A DNA stretch of 6,129 nt, from the NCBI GenBank assembly GCA_002327305.1, contig DCUZ01000109.1, forward strand, positions 7,381-13,509. Direction: 5' to 3'. Below are positions 1 through 5,165 of this stretch, piece after piece. The position numbers and the translations under genes were made by a program. The notes beneath the pieces were generated by a model that saw only the letters and a program-made list of their open reading frames with translations, made no database searches and had not been told where the DNA came from. Numbering within the stretch: position 1 is the stretch's first letter; the number at the start of each line of letters is the position of its first letter. Source of the stretch: Holophagales bacterium UBA2201. GTDB taxonomy: Bacteria > Acidobacteriota > Thermoanaerobaculia > UBA2201.

Positions 1-905
1 AGGGCCGCGTAGAGGGTGGTGGTCTTCCCCGAGCCGGTGGGCCCCGTCACCAGGATCATCCCGTAGGGCTCGTGGATGAACTTGCGCATCTTCTTGAGGG
101 TTTCGGCGTCGAACCCCAGGATGTCGAGGCGGAGGTTCTTGAACTCCTCGTTGAGCGACTCCTTGTCGAGGATGCGGATGACGCAGTCCTCGCCGTGGAC
201 CGTGGGCATGACCGAGACGCGGAAGTCGATGGTGCGGGCCTGGATGCGCAGTTTGAACCGGCCGTCCTGCGGGATCCGCTTCTCGGCGATGTCCAGCTCG
301 CTCATGACCTTGATGCGGGAGAGGATGGTCTGGTGGTGGCGCTTGTCGATGGGCTCGAGCGCCTGGTACAGCATGCCGTCGATGCGGTACTTGATGATCA
401 CCTGCTTGTCCCGCGTCTCGATGTGGATGTCGGAGGCGCGGCGCTGGATGGCGTTGAAGATGACCGAATCCACCAGTTTGATGATGGGACTGGTGTCGGC
501 GGCGATGCGGTCGAGGGAGAGGGACTCCTCCCCCTTCTCCTCCTCGCTCACCAACTGGAGGCGGAAGTCCTCCGTGGCGTCGTCCAGAATGCGCTGGGTG
601 GACTCCCCCTTCTCCAGGAGTTCCTGGATGACGGCGGCGTCGGCCACCTTCAGGCGGATGGGCTCGCCCAGCAGCATCTCCAACTCGTCCCACTGGGCGT
701 GCCGGGCGGGGTCGGCCACGATGATCCACAGCACCCCGTCCTCCCGGCGGTCGGGGAGGAAGTGGTACTTGACGATCAACTCCTGCGGGATGGAGTGGAA
801 GAGTTCGTAGTCGAGCTGGAAGGCGCCCAGGTCCACGAACTCCAGGCCCAGTTTGGCCGCCAGTTCCCGCGCCTGCCCGGCGCCGCCGTCGAAGAGGGTC
901 GCCAT
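1..905 (-). CDS. gspE: Type II secretion / type IV pilus assembly ATPase, GspE/PilB family (partial, C-terminus off left edge)
   Basis: This is the cytoplasmic hexameric ATPase that drives pseudopilus or pilus assembly by acting on the GspF/PilC platform. Reading from the ATG at 905, 301 codons are open to the window edge. Residues about 10-100 form an MshEN/T2SSE_N-type N-terminal domain (LGLEFVDL, IPQELIVKYHFLP, VADP). An acidic linker follows (about 115-130), then the family motifs: ASDIHIE at 157-163, KRIPQDGRF at about 209-217, SVMPTVHGE at 231-239, and the Walker A box GPTGSGKTT at 288-296. The Walker B, Asp box and His box lie outside the window. The start is chosen because it follows the gspF stop by 10 bases and leaves a complete N-domain; no clear Shine-Dalgarno is seen, so coupling to gspF is likely. 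The family is certain. Secretion ATPase versus pilus ATPase is not resolved, and gspE is used only as a family symbol. Confidence 0.93.
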   Translation of the reverse strand, partial: MATLFDGGAGQARELAAKLGLEFVDLGAFQLDYELFHSIPQELIVKYHFLPDRREDGVLWIIVADPARHAQWDELEMLLGEPIRLKVADAAVIQELLEKGESTQRILDDATEDFRLQLVSEEEKGEESLSLDRIAADTSPIIKLVDSVIFNAIQRRASDIHIETRDKQVIIKYRIDGMLYQALEPIDKRHHQTILSRIKVMSELDIAEKRIPQDGRFKLRIQARTIDFRVSVMPTVHGEDCVIRILDKESLNEEFKNLRLDILGFDAETLKKMRKFIHEPYGMILVTGPTGSGKTTTLYAA

Positions 906-915
906 CGCCGCGGGC

Positions 916-2121
916 CTATTTCATGTGCCCCACGAGGTAGACGAGGGGCAGGTAGACGGAGGCCAGCAGGGTGGCCACCAGGGACCCCATGAAGATGAGA
1001 ATGAGGGGCTCGATCAGCGTCATCAGCCGGCCGAGCTTGGCGGTGATCTCCTCGTCGAAGAACTCGGCGGCGGCGAAGAGCATGTCCTCCAGCGCCCCGG
1101 TGGACTCCCCGACCTTGATCATCTCGACGGCCACGGCGGGGAGGCGGCGGGTGGACTCCAGCGAGCTCCACAACGACTCCCCCTCCCGCACCCGCTGGAC
1201 CACCCCCTGGAGGGCCAGGGAGATGTCGCGATTGGCCACCGTCTGCGCCGAGATCTCCAGCGCCAGGACGGCGGTGGTGCCGCCGCCCACCAGCGTCCCC
1301 ATGGAGCGGGTGAACTGGGAGACGGCGAACAGGTGCAGGACGCTCCCCAGCAGGGGGACCCTCAGGAGGAAGGCGTCCACCTCGCGCCGGCCCGCCGGGG
1401 TGCGCGACCACGACCAGAAGACGGCGGCGGCGGCGGCGAGCCCCACGACCAAAAGGGGGCCGTTGCCCACGACGAAATCGGAAACCCCGAGGACGACCTG
1501 CGTCAGGAGGGGCAGGCTGGCGTCCATCTCCCCGTAGAAGGCGGTGAATTTCGGGATGACATAGGTGACCATCACCGCGATCAGGATCGCCGAGAGGGTG
1601 AAGAGGACCGCCGGATAGACGAGGGCCCCGCGCACCTTGCGCTTGACCCCCAGGACGATCTTCTCGTACTGGATGAACCGGCGGATGACCGTCTCCAGTT
1701 CGCCGCTCCGTTCCCCGGAACGGAGGGTGGTGGCGTAGAGCTTCGGGAAGAGGTCCCCGTAGGAGGCAAACGCGTCGGAGAGGGACTCCCCGCCCCGGAT
1801 CCTGGCGATGACCTCCGCCAGGATGCGGCCCAGCAGTTTGTCCTGCTGGCGTTCGGAGAGCACCTCCAGGCAGTTCAGGAGCGGGAGGCCCGCCTTGAGG
1901 AGGGCGGCCAGTTCCTGGTTGAAGATGAGAAAGGCCTCGGTGCTCAGCTTGTCGCGGCGCGCGAGGAAATCGAGCGAGAGCCAGGACCGGGCCTTGAGGG
2001 AGAGGAGGTGGTATCCGCGGTCCTGCAGGGCCTGTTTCAGGGCCTCGGCGTTTTCCGCGGAATGGGTCTCGGTCCTCACGCTCCCGTCGGGCGCGGCGAT
2101 CTGGCAGAGGAATTCGGTCAT
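916..2121 (-). CDS. gspF: Type II secretion / type IV pilus inner-membrane platform protein, GspF/PilC family
   Basis: This is the polytopic inner-membrane protein on which the GspE/PilB ATPase acts to add or extract pilin subunits. It has 401 residues, normal for the family. There are two T2SSF repeats, about residues 61-185 and 263-386. Each carries the family signatures: AALLKAGLPLLNCLEVL near 72-88 and GESLSDAF 111-118 in the first; GESLW 314-318 and GESTGALEDML 338-348 in the second, mirrored by SGERSGELETV at 135-145. Hydrophobic spans lie at about 168-190, 219-238 and 366-395, which matches the usual three-helix topology. The ATG at 2121 overlaps the upstream stop as ATGA and has a strong GGAGGT ribosome site four bases before it. 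The gene precedes gspE here, whereas classical gsp operons have E before F. Family certain; secretion versus pilus role open. Confidence 0.95.
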   Translation of the reverse strand: MTEFLCQIAAPDGSVRTETHSAENAEALKQALQDRGYHLLSLKARSWLSLDFLARRDKLSTEAFLIFNQELAALLKAGLPLLNCLEVLSERQQDKLLGRILAEVIARIRGGESLSDAFASYGDLFPKLYATTLRSGERSGELETVIRRFIQYEKIVLGVKRKVRGALVYPAVLFTLSAILIAVMVTYVIPKFTAFYGEMDASLPLLTQVVLGVSDFVVGNGPLLVVGLAAAAAVFWSWSRTPAGRREVDAFLLRVPLLGSVLHLFAVSQFTRSMGTLVGGGTTAVLALEISAQTVANRDISLALQGVVQRVREGESLWSSLESTRRLPAVAVEMIKVGESTGALEDMLFAAAEFFDEEITAKLGRLMTLIEPLILIFMGSLVATLLASVYLPLVYLVGHMK

Positions 2122-2801
2122 TGCACCTCCGCCTGGAACACCATCACCAGGGCCTTGGACCCCTCCTGCATGGCGGAGGCCCCCAGGACGTGCGTCCGGC
2201 CGACGGTGAGGTTGATGGTCGTGCGCAGGACCGGAATGAGCCGTTCCTTCCCCTCCCCGGCCCCCTTGACCCTGAAGAGGCGCAGGCCCGCGAGCTGGAT
2301 CATCTGCGGGTGCTGGAGGACGCGGGTCAGTTTGAACTCCACGTGGTAGTCCTTGCCGAGGCGGTAGGAGATCTGGTCGCCGGGGACCCCTTCGATCACC
2401 AGTTGCTCGAGGATGGCGTACGAGGCGTAGGGCATCAGCCCCTTCAACTGGGCCCCGATGCCGGCCACCTCCTCCCGGACGCCGCCGGCCGGCGGGGCCT
2501 GGGAGCCCTCCATGAACTTGATGGCGATCCGGTAGCCCGCGGGGGCCACGTCGAGGGAGGCGATCATCTGCTCGACCAGTTTCTGCCGCTCGGGGATGTC
2601 GCGCACCTGCAGGAGGTTCTGGGCCGGCTGGATCCGCAGGTCTCCGGCGGGGCTGAGGAGGGGCTGGATGTAGCGGACCATCTCCGGGGCGGGGATGTGC
2701 TTGAGGCTGTAGACGCGGATGACGGTGGCCGGCTCCTGCGCCGCCAGAAAGGCGGAGAGGAGGAGCGGCAGGAACACCGCGATGACCGCGCTCCGCTTCA
2801 T
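2118..2801 (-). CDS. Exported protein with secretin-N-like domain, function unknown
   Basis: It encodes 227 residues from the ATG at 2801. Residues 1-21 are a typical Sec signal peptide (MKRS, a hydrophobic core VIAVFLPLLLSAFLAA, probable cleavage before or near QEP), so the mature protein should be periplasmic or surface-facing. Residues about 27-87 (VIRVYSLKHIPAPEMVRYIQPLLS, then LRIQPAQNLLQVRDIPERQKLVEQMIASLD) follow the beta-alpha-beta pattern and wording of secretin N-domains (NolW/STN-like). The rest (about 90-227) looks beta-rich and ends in TTINLTVGRTHVLGAS, faintly like the segment of secretins that reads dGqtvvlGG. The protein is too short to be a full secretin and shows no complete pore domain. 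The start at 2801 forms an ATGA overlap with the upstream stop; an ATG at 2807 is also possible. Its place directly before gspF suggests a periplasmic partner of the machine. That role is inference. Confidence 0.75.
   Translation of the reverse strand: MKRSAVIAVFLPLLLSAFLAAQEPATVIRVYSLKHIPAPEMVRYIQPLLSPAGDLRIQPAQNLLQVRDIPERQKLVEQMIASLDVAPAGYRIAIKFMEGSQAPPAGGVREEVAGIGAQLKGLMPYASYAILEQLVIEGVPGDQISYRLGKDYHVEFKLTRVLQHPQMIQLAGLRLFRVKGAGEGKERLIPVLRTTINLTVGRTHVLGASAMQEGSKALVMVFQAEVQ
2125..2130 (-). promoter_or_regulatory. Strong Shine-Dalgarno site for gspF
   Basis: GGAGGT read on the minus strand, four bases before the ATG at 2121 and inside the end of the upstream gene. It is the only near-perfect ribosome binding site in the operon. 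The other genes have weak or absent sites, so gspF may be translated independently and more strongly. Confidence 0.6.
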
Positions 2802-3172
2802 TCCCATTGCAGACCGGCGTCCACCACGAAGGCCACCTGCACCCCCGCCCCCTCCGTCTCGTAGATCATGGAGGGGGTCCCCTCCCACGAATCGATCATG
2901 GGCAGGGGGTCGGCGGCCGCGAGGATGACGGCGGGGGGCGCGTCGGGGACGGGGACCGGCGCCGCGGTCCGCAGCGCGAGGAACGCCGTTCCGAGCGCCA
3001 TGACGACGACCGCGGCGGCCGCCAGGCTCAGGTTGCGGGCGGTGTGGCGGGGGGCCCGACGGCGGTGGATGCCCCGGTGCACCCCCTCCCAAAGGGAGTC
3101 CATCTCCGCCCGGGTGAGGGGCTCGTCGAGGGGCGTTCCGGCCAGGGTGGGGAAAAACTTGTCCTCAGGCAT
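2798..3172 (-). CDS. Small single-span membrane protein, putative anti-sigma factor
   Basis: It encodes 124 residues from the ATG at 3172. An acidic/basic cytoplasmic N-terminus of about 45 residues (PLDEPLTRAEMDSLWEGVHRGIHRRRAPRHTARN) leads into one membrane helix at about 47-67 (LSLAAAAVVVMALGTAFLAL). A Pro/Ala-rich linker follows, then a C-terminal segment of about 40 residues ending VQVAFVVDAGLQWE. With Arg-rich residues on the N side, the N-terminus is predicted to be inside. There are no cysteines, so the HxxxCxxC zinc anti-sigma motif is absent. The call rests on position, directly after and overlapping an ECF sigma gene, and on the membrane layout. It could instead be an unrelated small membrane protein. 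The start at 3172 is preferred over 3178 because a GGAG at 3180-3183 is seven bases from 3172 but only one from 3178. Its stop overlaps the next start as ATGA. Confidence 0.7.
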   Translation of the reverse strand: MPEDKFFPTLAGTPLDEPLTRAEMDSLWEGVHRGIHRRRAPRHTARNLSLAAAAVVVMALGTAFLALRTAAPVPVPDAPPAVILAAADPLPMIDSWEGTPSMIYETEGAGVQVAFVVDAGLQWE

Positions 3173-3770
3173 GGACATACTCCGGATAGAATTCCCTCAG
3201 CTTTTCGCCGAGGATGCGCCGGGCGTGGAACAGGTGGTTGCGCACCGTGGTCTGCCGGCATTTGAGCACCTGGGAGATCTCGGGGGTGGTCAGTTCGTCC
3301 ACCTCGTGGAGGATGAAGACCGCCTTCTGCTTGGGCGAGAGGAAGCGGGAGAGTTCCCGGAGGATGCGCTCCACCTCCCCCTTCTGGAGATGGTTCAGCG
3401 GGACGGCGGGGGTCTCCTGCACCTTGGCGACGAGGTGGAAGAACCGCTCGTGGGTGCCGTGGGAGCTCTTCTCGTGGCGGATGTGGTCGATGGAAAGGTT
3501 GGTGGCGATGCGGTAGATCCAGGTGTTGACGCTGTAGGTGGGATCGAAGCGGGCCGCCTGCTCCCACACCCTGAGAAACACCTCCTGGACCACGTCCTTG
3601 GCCCACTCGCGGTCGTTGAGATAGCGGGTGCAGAAGGCGTGCAGTTTCTCCGCCTTGCGTTCCATCAGGAGGCGCAGGGCGTTCTCATCCCTCTCCTGGA
3701 TGCGCTCCATGAGGGACAGGTCGGATTCCTGGGCGGCGTCGGACGGTTGAAAGACCATGAGTTTGAGCAT
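3165..3770 (-). CDS. ECF-type RNA polymerase sigma factor
   Basis: This is an alternative sigma factor of the extracytoplasmic-function type, which directs RNA polymerase to a small regulon. It has 201 residues with the two expected domains. Region 2 spans about 35-101 (DVVQEVFLRVWE at 59-70 and NTWIYRIATNLSIDHIR at 82-98, the core-binding and -10 recognition helices). Region 4 spans about 128-191 (LSPKQKAVFILHEVDELTTPEISQVLKCRQTTVRNHLFHARRIL, containing the -35-binding helix-turn-helix). Sigma domains 1 and 3 are absent, as is normal for ECF factors. The ATG at 3770 (MLKLM) is used; the ATG at 3758 is equally possible, and neither has a clear ribosome site. It is the first gene of the operon and overlaps the putative anti-sigma gene. 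What the sigma factor controls is not visible; the secretion genes behind it are the obvious candidates. Confidence 0.93.
   Translation of the reverse strand: MLKLMVFQPSDAAQESDLSLMERIQERDENALRLLMERKAEKLHAFCTRYLNDREWAKDVVQEVFLRVWEQAARFDPTYSVNTWIYRIATNLSIDHIRHEKSSHGTHERFFHLVAKVQETPAVPLNHLQKGEVERILRELSRFLSPKQKAVFILHEVDELTTPEISQVLKCRQTTVRNHLFHARRILGEKLREFYPEYVHA
3180..3183 (-). promoter_or_regulatory. Shine-Dalgarno that decides the start of the putative anti-sigma gene
   Basis: GGAG on the minus strand lies one base from the upstream ATG (3178) and seven bases from the ATG at 3172. Normal spacing favours 3172, giving an eight-base overlap with the sigma factor gene. Confidence 0.5.
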
Positions 3771-3809
3771 ATCGTCAGTTTGTACGGCGGTTGGAACGGT
3801 TGCGTTGAG

Positions 3810-3838
3810 ATTATGCCATTACTTATTAGATAAGGCAA
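3810..3838 (-). promoter_or_regulatory. Candidate sigma70-type promoter for the sigma factor/secretion operon
   Basis: On the minus strand TTGCCT (3838-3833, 4 of 6 to TTGACA) is separated by exactly 17 bases from CATAAT (3815-3810, 5 of 6 to TATAAT), inside an A/T-rich patch that stands out from the GC-rich surroundings. Transcription would begin near 3803, leaving a leader of about 33 bases before the ATG at 3770. Assigned by eye only. Confidence 0.5.
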
Positions 3839-3881
3839 GCCCGATTTTCGCTCCGCCGGGGGGGGGAGGGCCGTTCGGGAC

Positions 3882-3907
3882 CGCCCGGGGGACGCCCCGG
3901 CCGGGCG
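3882..3907. repeat. GC-rich inverted repeat upstream of the DUF362 gene
   Basis: CGCCCGG (3882-3888) and CCGGGCG (3901-3907) are exact inverted copies with a 12-base centre, ending eight bases before the TATAAT at 3916. A competing fold pairs CCGGGG (3885-3890) with CCCCGG (3895-3900). It sits where a -35 element or operator would be, but in such GC-rich DNA it could be chance. Confidence 0.3.
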
Positions 3908-3915
3908 ATAGCGGG

Positions 3916-3921
3916 TATAAT
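3916..3921 (+). promoter_or_regulatory. Consensus -10 box giving a nearly leaderless DUF362 transcript
   Basis: There is a perfect TATAAT eight bases before the ATG at 3930. With normal spacing transcription would start near 3928, one or two bases before the start codon. No Shine-Dalgarno is present and no recognisable -35 box lies 16-18 bases upstream. This is consistent with leaderless initiation, though an activator-dependent promoter is also possible. Confidence 0.45.
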
Positions 3922-3929
3922 ACGCACCT

Positions 3930-5000
3930 ATGGCCACGGTATTTTTCATCCCCGCCACGCTTCAGACCCCGCGCCAGACCTTGACCCGCATCGTCGCCTA
4001 CCTGTTTCAGGCCACCGGTCTGCCCGCCCGGCTCGATCCCGGCGACCTGACCGCGGTGAAGATCCACTTCGGCGAGGAGGGGAACCGGGGCCACATCCCC
4101 CCGGACCTGGCCGCGGTGGTTTCGCGGGAACTGCTGGCGGCGGGGGCGAAACCCTTCTTCACCGACACCAACACCCTCTACGTCGGCCGCCGGGCCAACG
4201 CCGTGGACCATCTCCTCCTGGCCCACGAGCACGGCTTCACCCCCGAGGCGCTGGGGGCCCCCGTCCTGATCGCCGACGGCCTTTTGGGAAACGACGAGGT
4301 GCGGGTGAAGATCAAGGGGAAGCATTTCCAGGAGGTGCGGATCGCGCGCGATTTGGCCCTGGCCCGGGCGCTGGTGGGGATCAACCACTTCACCGGCCAC
4401 CTGGTCACCGGCTTCGGCGCCGCCCTCAAAAACCTGGGGATGGGGGGGGCCAGCCGGGCCGGCAAGCTCCACCAGCACGCGGCCGTGCGCCCCAGGGTCA
4501 ACCTCAAGAAATGCACCGGGTGCGCCGAATGCGTCCGATGGTGCTCCACGGGGGCCATCCGGGTCAAGGACGCCCTCGCGTCCATCGACGGCCGCGCCTG
4601 CATCGGGTGCGGCCAGTGCCTCTCCGTCTGCCCCCACCACGCCGTCCAATTCAACTGGGACGAGTCCCCCGCCCTGGTCCAGCAGAAGATGGTGGAGCAC
4701 GCCCTGGGGGTCCTGATGGGGAAGGAGAAAAAGTCGGCCCACCTCACCTTTCTCACCCACATCACCGCCGAATGCGACTGCCTGGCCACGGATGACCCCC
4801 TCCTGCTCCCCGACATCGGCGTCCTGGCCTCCACCGACCCCGTGGCCATCGACGCCGCGGCGCTGGACCTGGTGGAACAGGCCCTGGGCGGGACCCTGGC
4901 CCAGGCCACCGGGCGGCCCCTTCCGAACGCCCAACTGGTCCACGCCCAGGCGGTCGGACTGGGCTCTTCGGAGTACGAGCTGGTGACGCTGGAGGTCTAA
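3930..5000 (+). CDS. DUF362 family protein with two 4Fe-4S ferredoxin motifs
   Basis: It encodes 356 residues with no signal peptide, so it is probably cytoplasmic. The N-terminal DUF362 part (about 1-185) has the family wording VKIHFGEEGNRGHIPP at 43-58, FFTDTNTLYVGRR at 76-88 and FTGHLVTGFGAALKNLGMGGASRAGK at 154-179. Then come two complete cluster-binding sets of the CxxCxxCxxxC type: Cys195/198/201/205 and Cys224/227/230/234, the second followed by Pro. The C-terminal DUF362 part follows (LTHITAECDCLATDDPLLLPDIGVLASTDPVAIDAAALDLV, about 275-315), with two further cysteines at 282 and 284. The precise reaction of the family is not established; the clusters suggest electron transfer or an Fe-S-dependent role. 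The length is usual for ferredoxin-containing members. The start at 3930 gives the standard N-terminus. It stands alone, followed by a structured spacer. Confidence 0.9.
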   Translation: MATVFFIPATLQTPRQTLTRIVAYLFQATGLPARLDPGDLTAVKIHFGEEGNRGHIPPDLAAVVSRELLAAGAKPFFTDTNTLYVGRRANAVDHLLLAHEHGFTPEALGAPVLIADGLLGNDEVRVKIKGKHFQEVRIARDLALARALVGINHFTGHLVTGFGAALKNLGMGGASRAGKLHQHAAVRPRVNLKKCTGCAECVRWCSTGAIRVKDALASIDGRACIGCGQCLSVCPHHAVQFNWDESPALVQQKMVEHALGVLMGKEKKSAHLTFLTHITAECDCLATDDPLLLPDIGVLASTDPVAIDAAALDLVEQALGGTLAQATGRPLPNAQLVHAQAVGLGSSEYELVTLEV

Positions 5001-5009
5001 GTTGATGAT

Positions 5010-5043
5010 CCGGCAAAAAGTCTTCAATGCGACTTTTTCCCGG
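5010..5043 (+). other. Stem-loop after the DUF362 gene, possible terminator
   Basis: CCGG-C-AAAAAGTC pairs with GACTTTTT-C-CCGG across an eight-base loop: 12 pairs with one C-C mismatch, starting 9 bases after the stop codon. The T run lies inside the stem rather than after it, so it is not a classical Rho-independent terminator. It may still end or protect the transcript. Confidence 0.5.
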
Positions 5044-5044
5044 A

Positions 5045-5068
5045 CGGGAGAGGGCGCCCCCTCTCCCG
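5045..5068. other. Perfect GC-rich stem-loop, 10 pairs
   Basis: CGGGAGAGGG pairs exactly with CCCTCTCCCG around a CGCC loop. No U tract follows on either strand. It is one base from the preceding stem-loop and directly abuts the next. Confidence 0.6.
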
Positions 5069-5091
5069 CCAACTGGAGTAAATCCAGTTGG
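5069..5091. other. Perfect stem-loop, 9 pairs
   Basis: CCAACTGGA pairs exactly with TCCAGTTGG around a GTAAA loop. It starts on the base after the previous stem and is the only perfect stem in the array with a mixed, non-purine-biased sequence. Confidence 0.6.
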
Positions 5092-5106
5092 TTCCACCCT
5101 CACCCT

Positions 5107-5137
5107 CATCCGGCGCACACTTCGCACCGGCTGGATG
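5107..5137. other. Imperfect stem-loop
   Basis: CATCC (5107-5111) pairs with GGATG (5133-5137). Inner pairs GG/CC and GC/GC surround a C-A mismatch, and there is a four-base bulge on the 3' side. It is weaker than its neighbours and shares base 5137 with the next stem, so only one of the two can form in full. Confidence 0.3.
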
Positions 5138-5157
5138 GAGCGGCTTTTTGCCGCTCC
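5137..5157 (+). other. Perfect stem-loop just before the tsaB start
   Basis: GGAGCGGC pairs exactly with GCCGCTCC around a TTTTT loop, ending eight bases before the ATG at 5166. It occupies the position where a ribosome binding site would be expected, and none is seen. It may influence tsaB translation, or be one end of the repeat element. Confidence 0.5.
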
Positions 5158-5165
5158 CTCAACTG

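Larger units (their letters stand above)
5001..5163. repeat. Hairpin-packed spacer bounded by 20-base imperfect inverted repeats (REP/MITE-like)
   Basis: The spacer between the DUF362 stop and tsaB is bounded by inverted copies: bases 5001-5020 match the reverse complement of 5144-5163 at 16 of 20 positions without gaps. The match includes GTTGA/TCAAC at the outer ends and CGGCAAAAAG/CTTTTTGCCG at the inner ends. Between and within these lie consecutive stem-loops (5010-5043, 5045-5068, 5069-5091, 5107-5137, 5137-5157). No ORF, transposase or clear target duplication is visible. It may be a repetitive palindromic element, a non-autonomous transposon relic, or a structured transcript leader. 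Confidence 0.55.

Noticed and set aside
72..992. Plus-strand open frame of 306 codons opposite gspE
   Set aside because: Antisense shadow of the ATPase gene. Its composition is dominated by Asp, Leu, Val and Gly, with no domain.
853..2349. Long plus-strand open frame of 498 codons opposite gspF
   Set aside because: Its translation is rich in Gly, Glu, Asp, Gln and His repeats with no motif. It runs antisense to a gene with clear GspF signatures, a typical shadow frame in GC-rich DNA.
2808..3092. N-terminal extension of the secretin-N-like protein to an ATG at 3092
   Set aside because: The extension is Pro/Gly/Arg-rich nonsense lying inside the anti-sigma frame. A signal peptide begins exactly at the ATG of 2801, which also forms an ATGA overlap.
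2868..3833. Plus-strand open frame of 321 codons opposite the sigma and anti-sigma genes
   Set aside because: Crosses two overlapping real genes and their promoter on the other strand, and the product has no recognisable features.
3853..3872. G-rich tract as a G-quadruplex
   Set aside because: One long run of about nine G and one run of three do not give four separated G runs, so a quadruplex is not supported by the sequence.
3819..5072. Minus-strand open frame of 417 codons opposite the DUF362 gene
   Set aside because: Low-complexity Gly/Val/Asp/Gln composition, no recognisable domain, and complete overlap with the DUF362 gene, whose ferredoxin motifs are unmistakable.
5137..5157. Rho-independent terminator between the DUF362 gene and tsaB
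   Set aside because: The GC-rich stem is perfect, but the T run is in the loop and no T tract follows the stem on either strand.
5088..5165. 26-residue N-terminal extension of TsaB
   Set aside because: It lies within the hairpin array, and TsaB proteins begin at the LALDT strand, which starts directly at the ATG of 5166.
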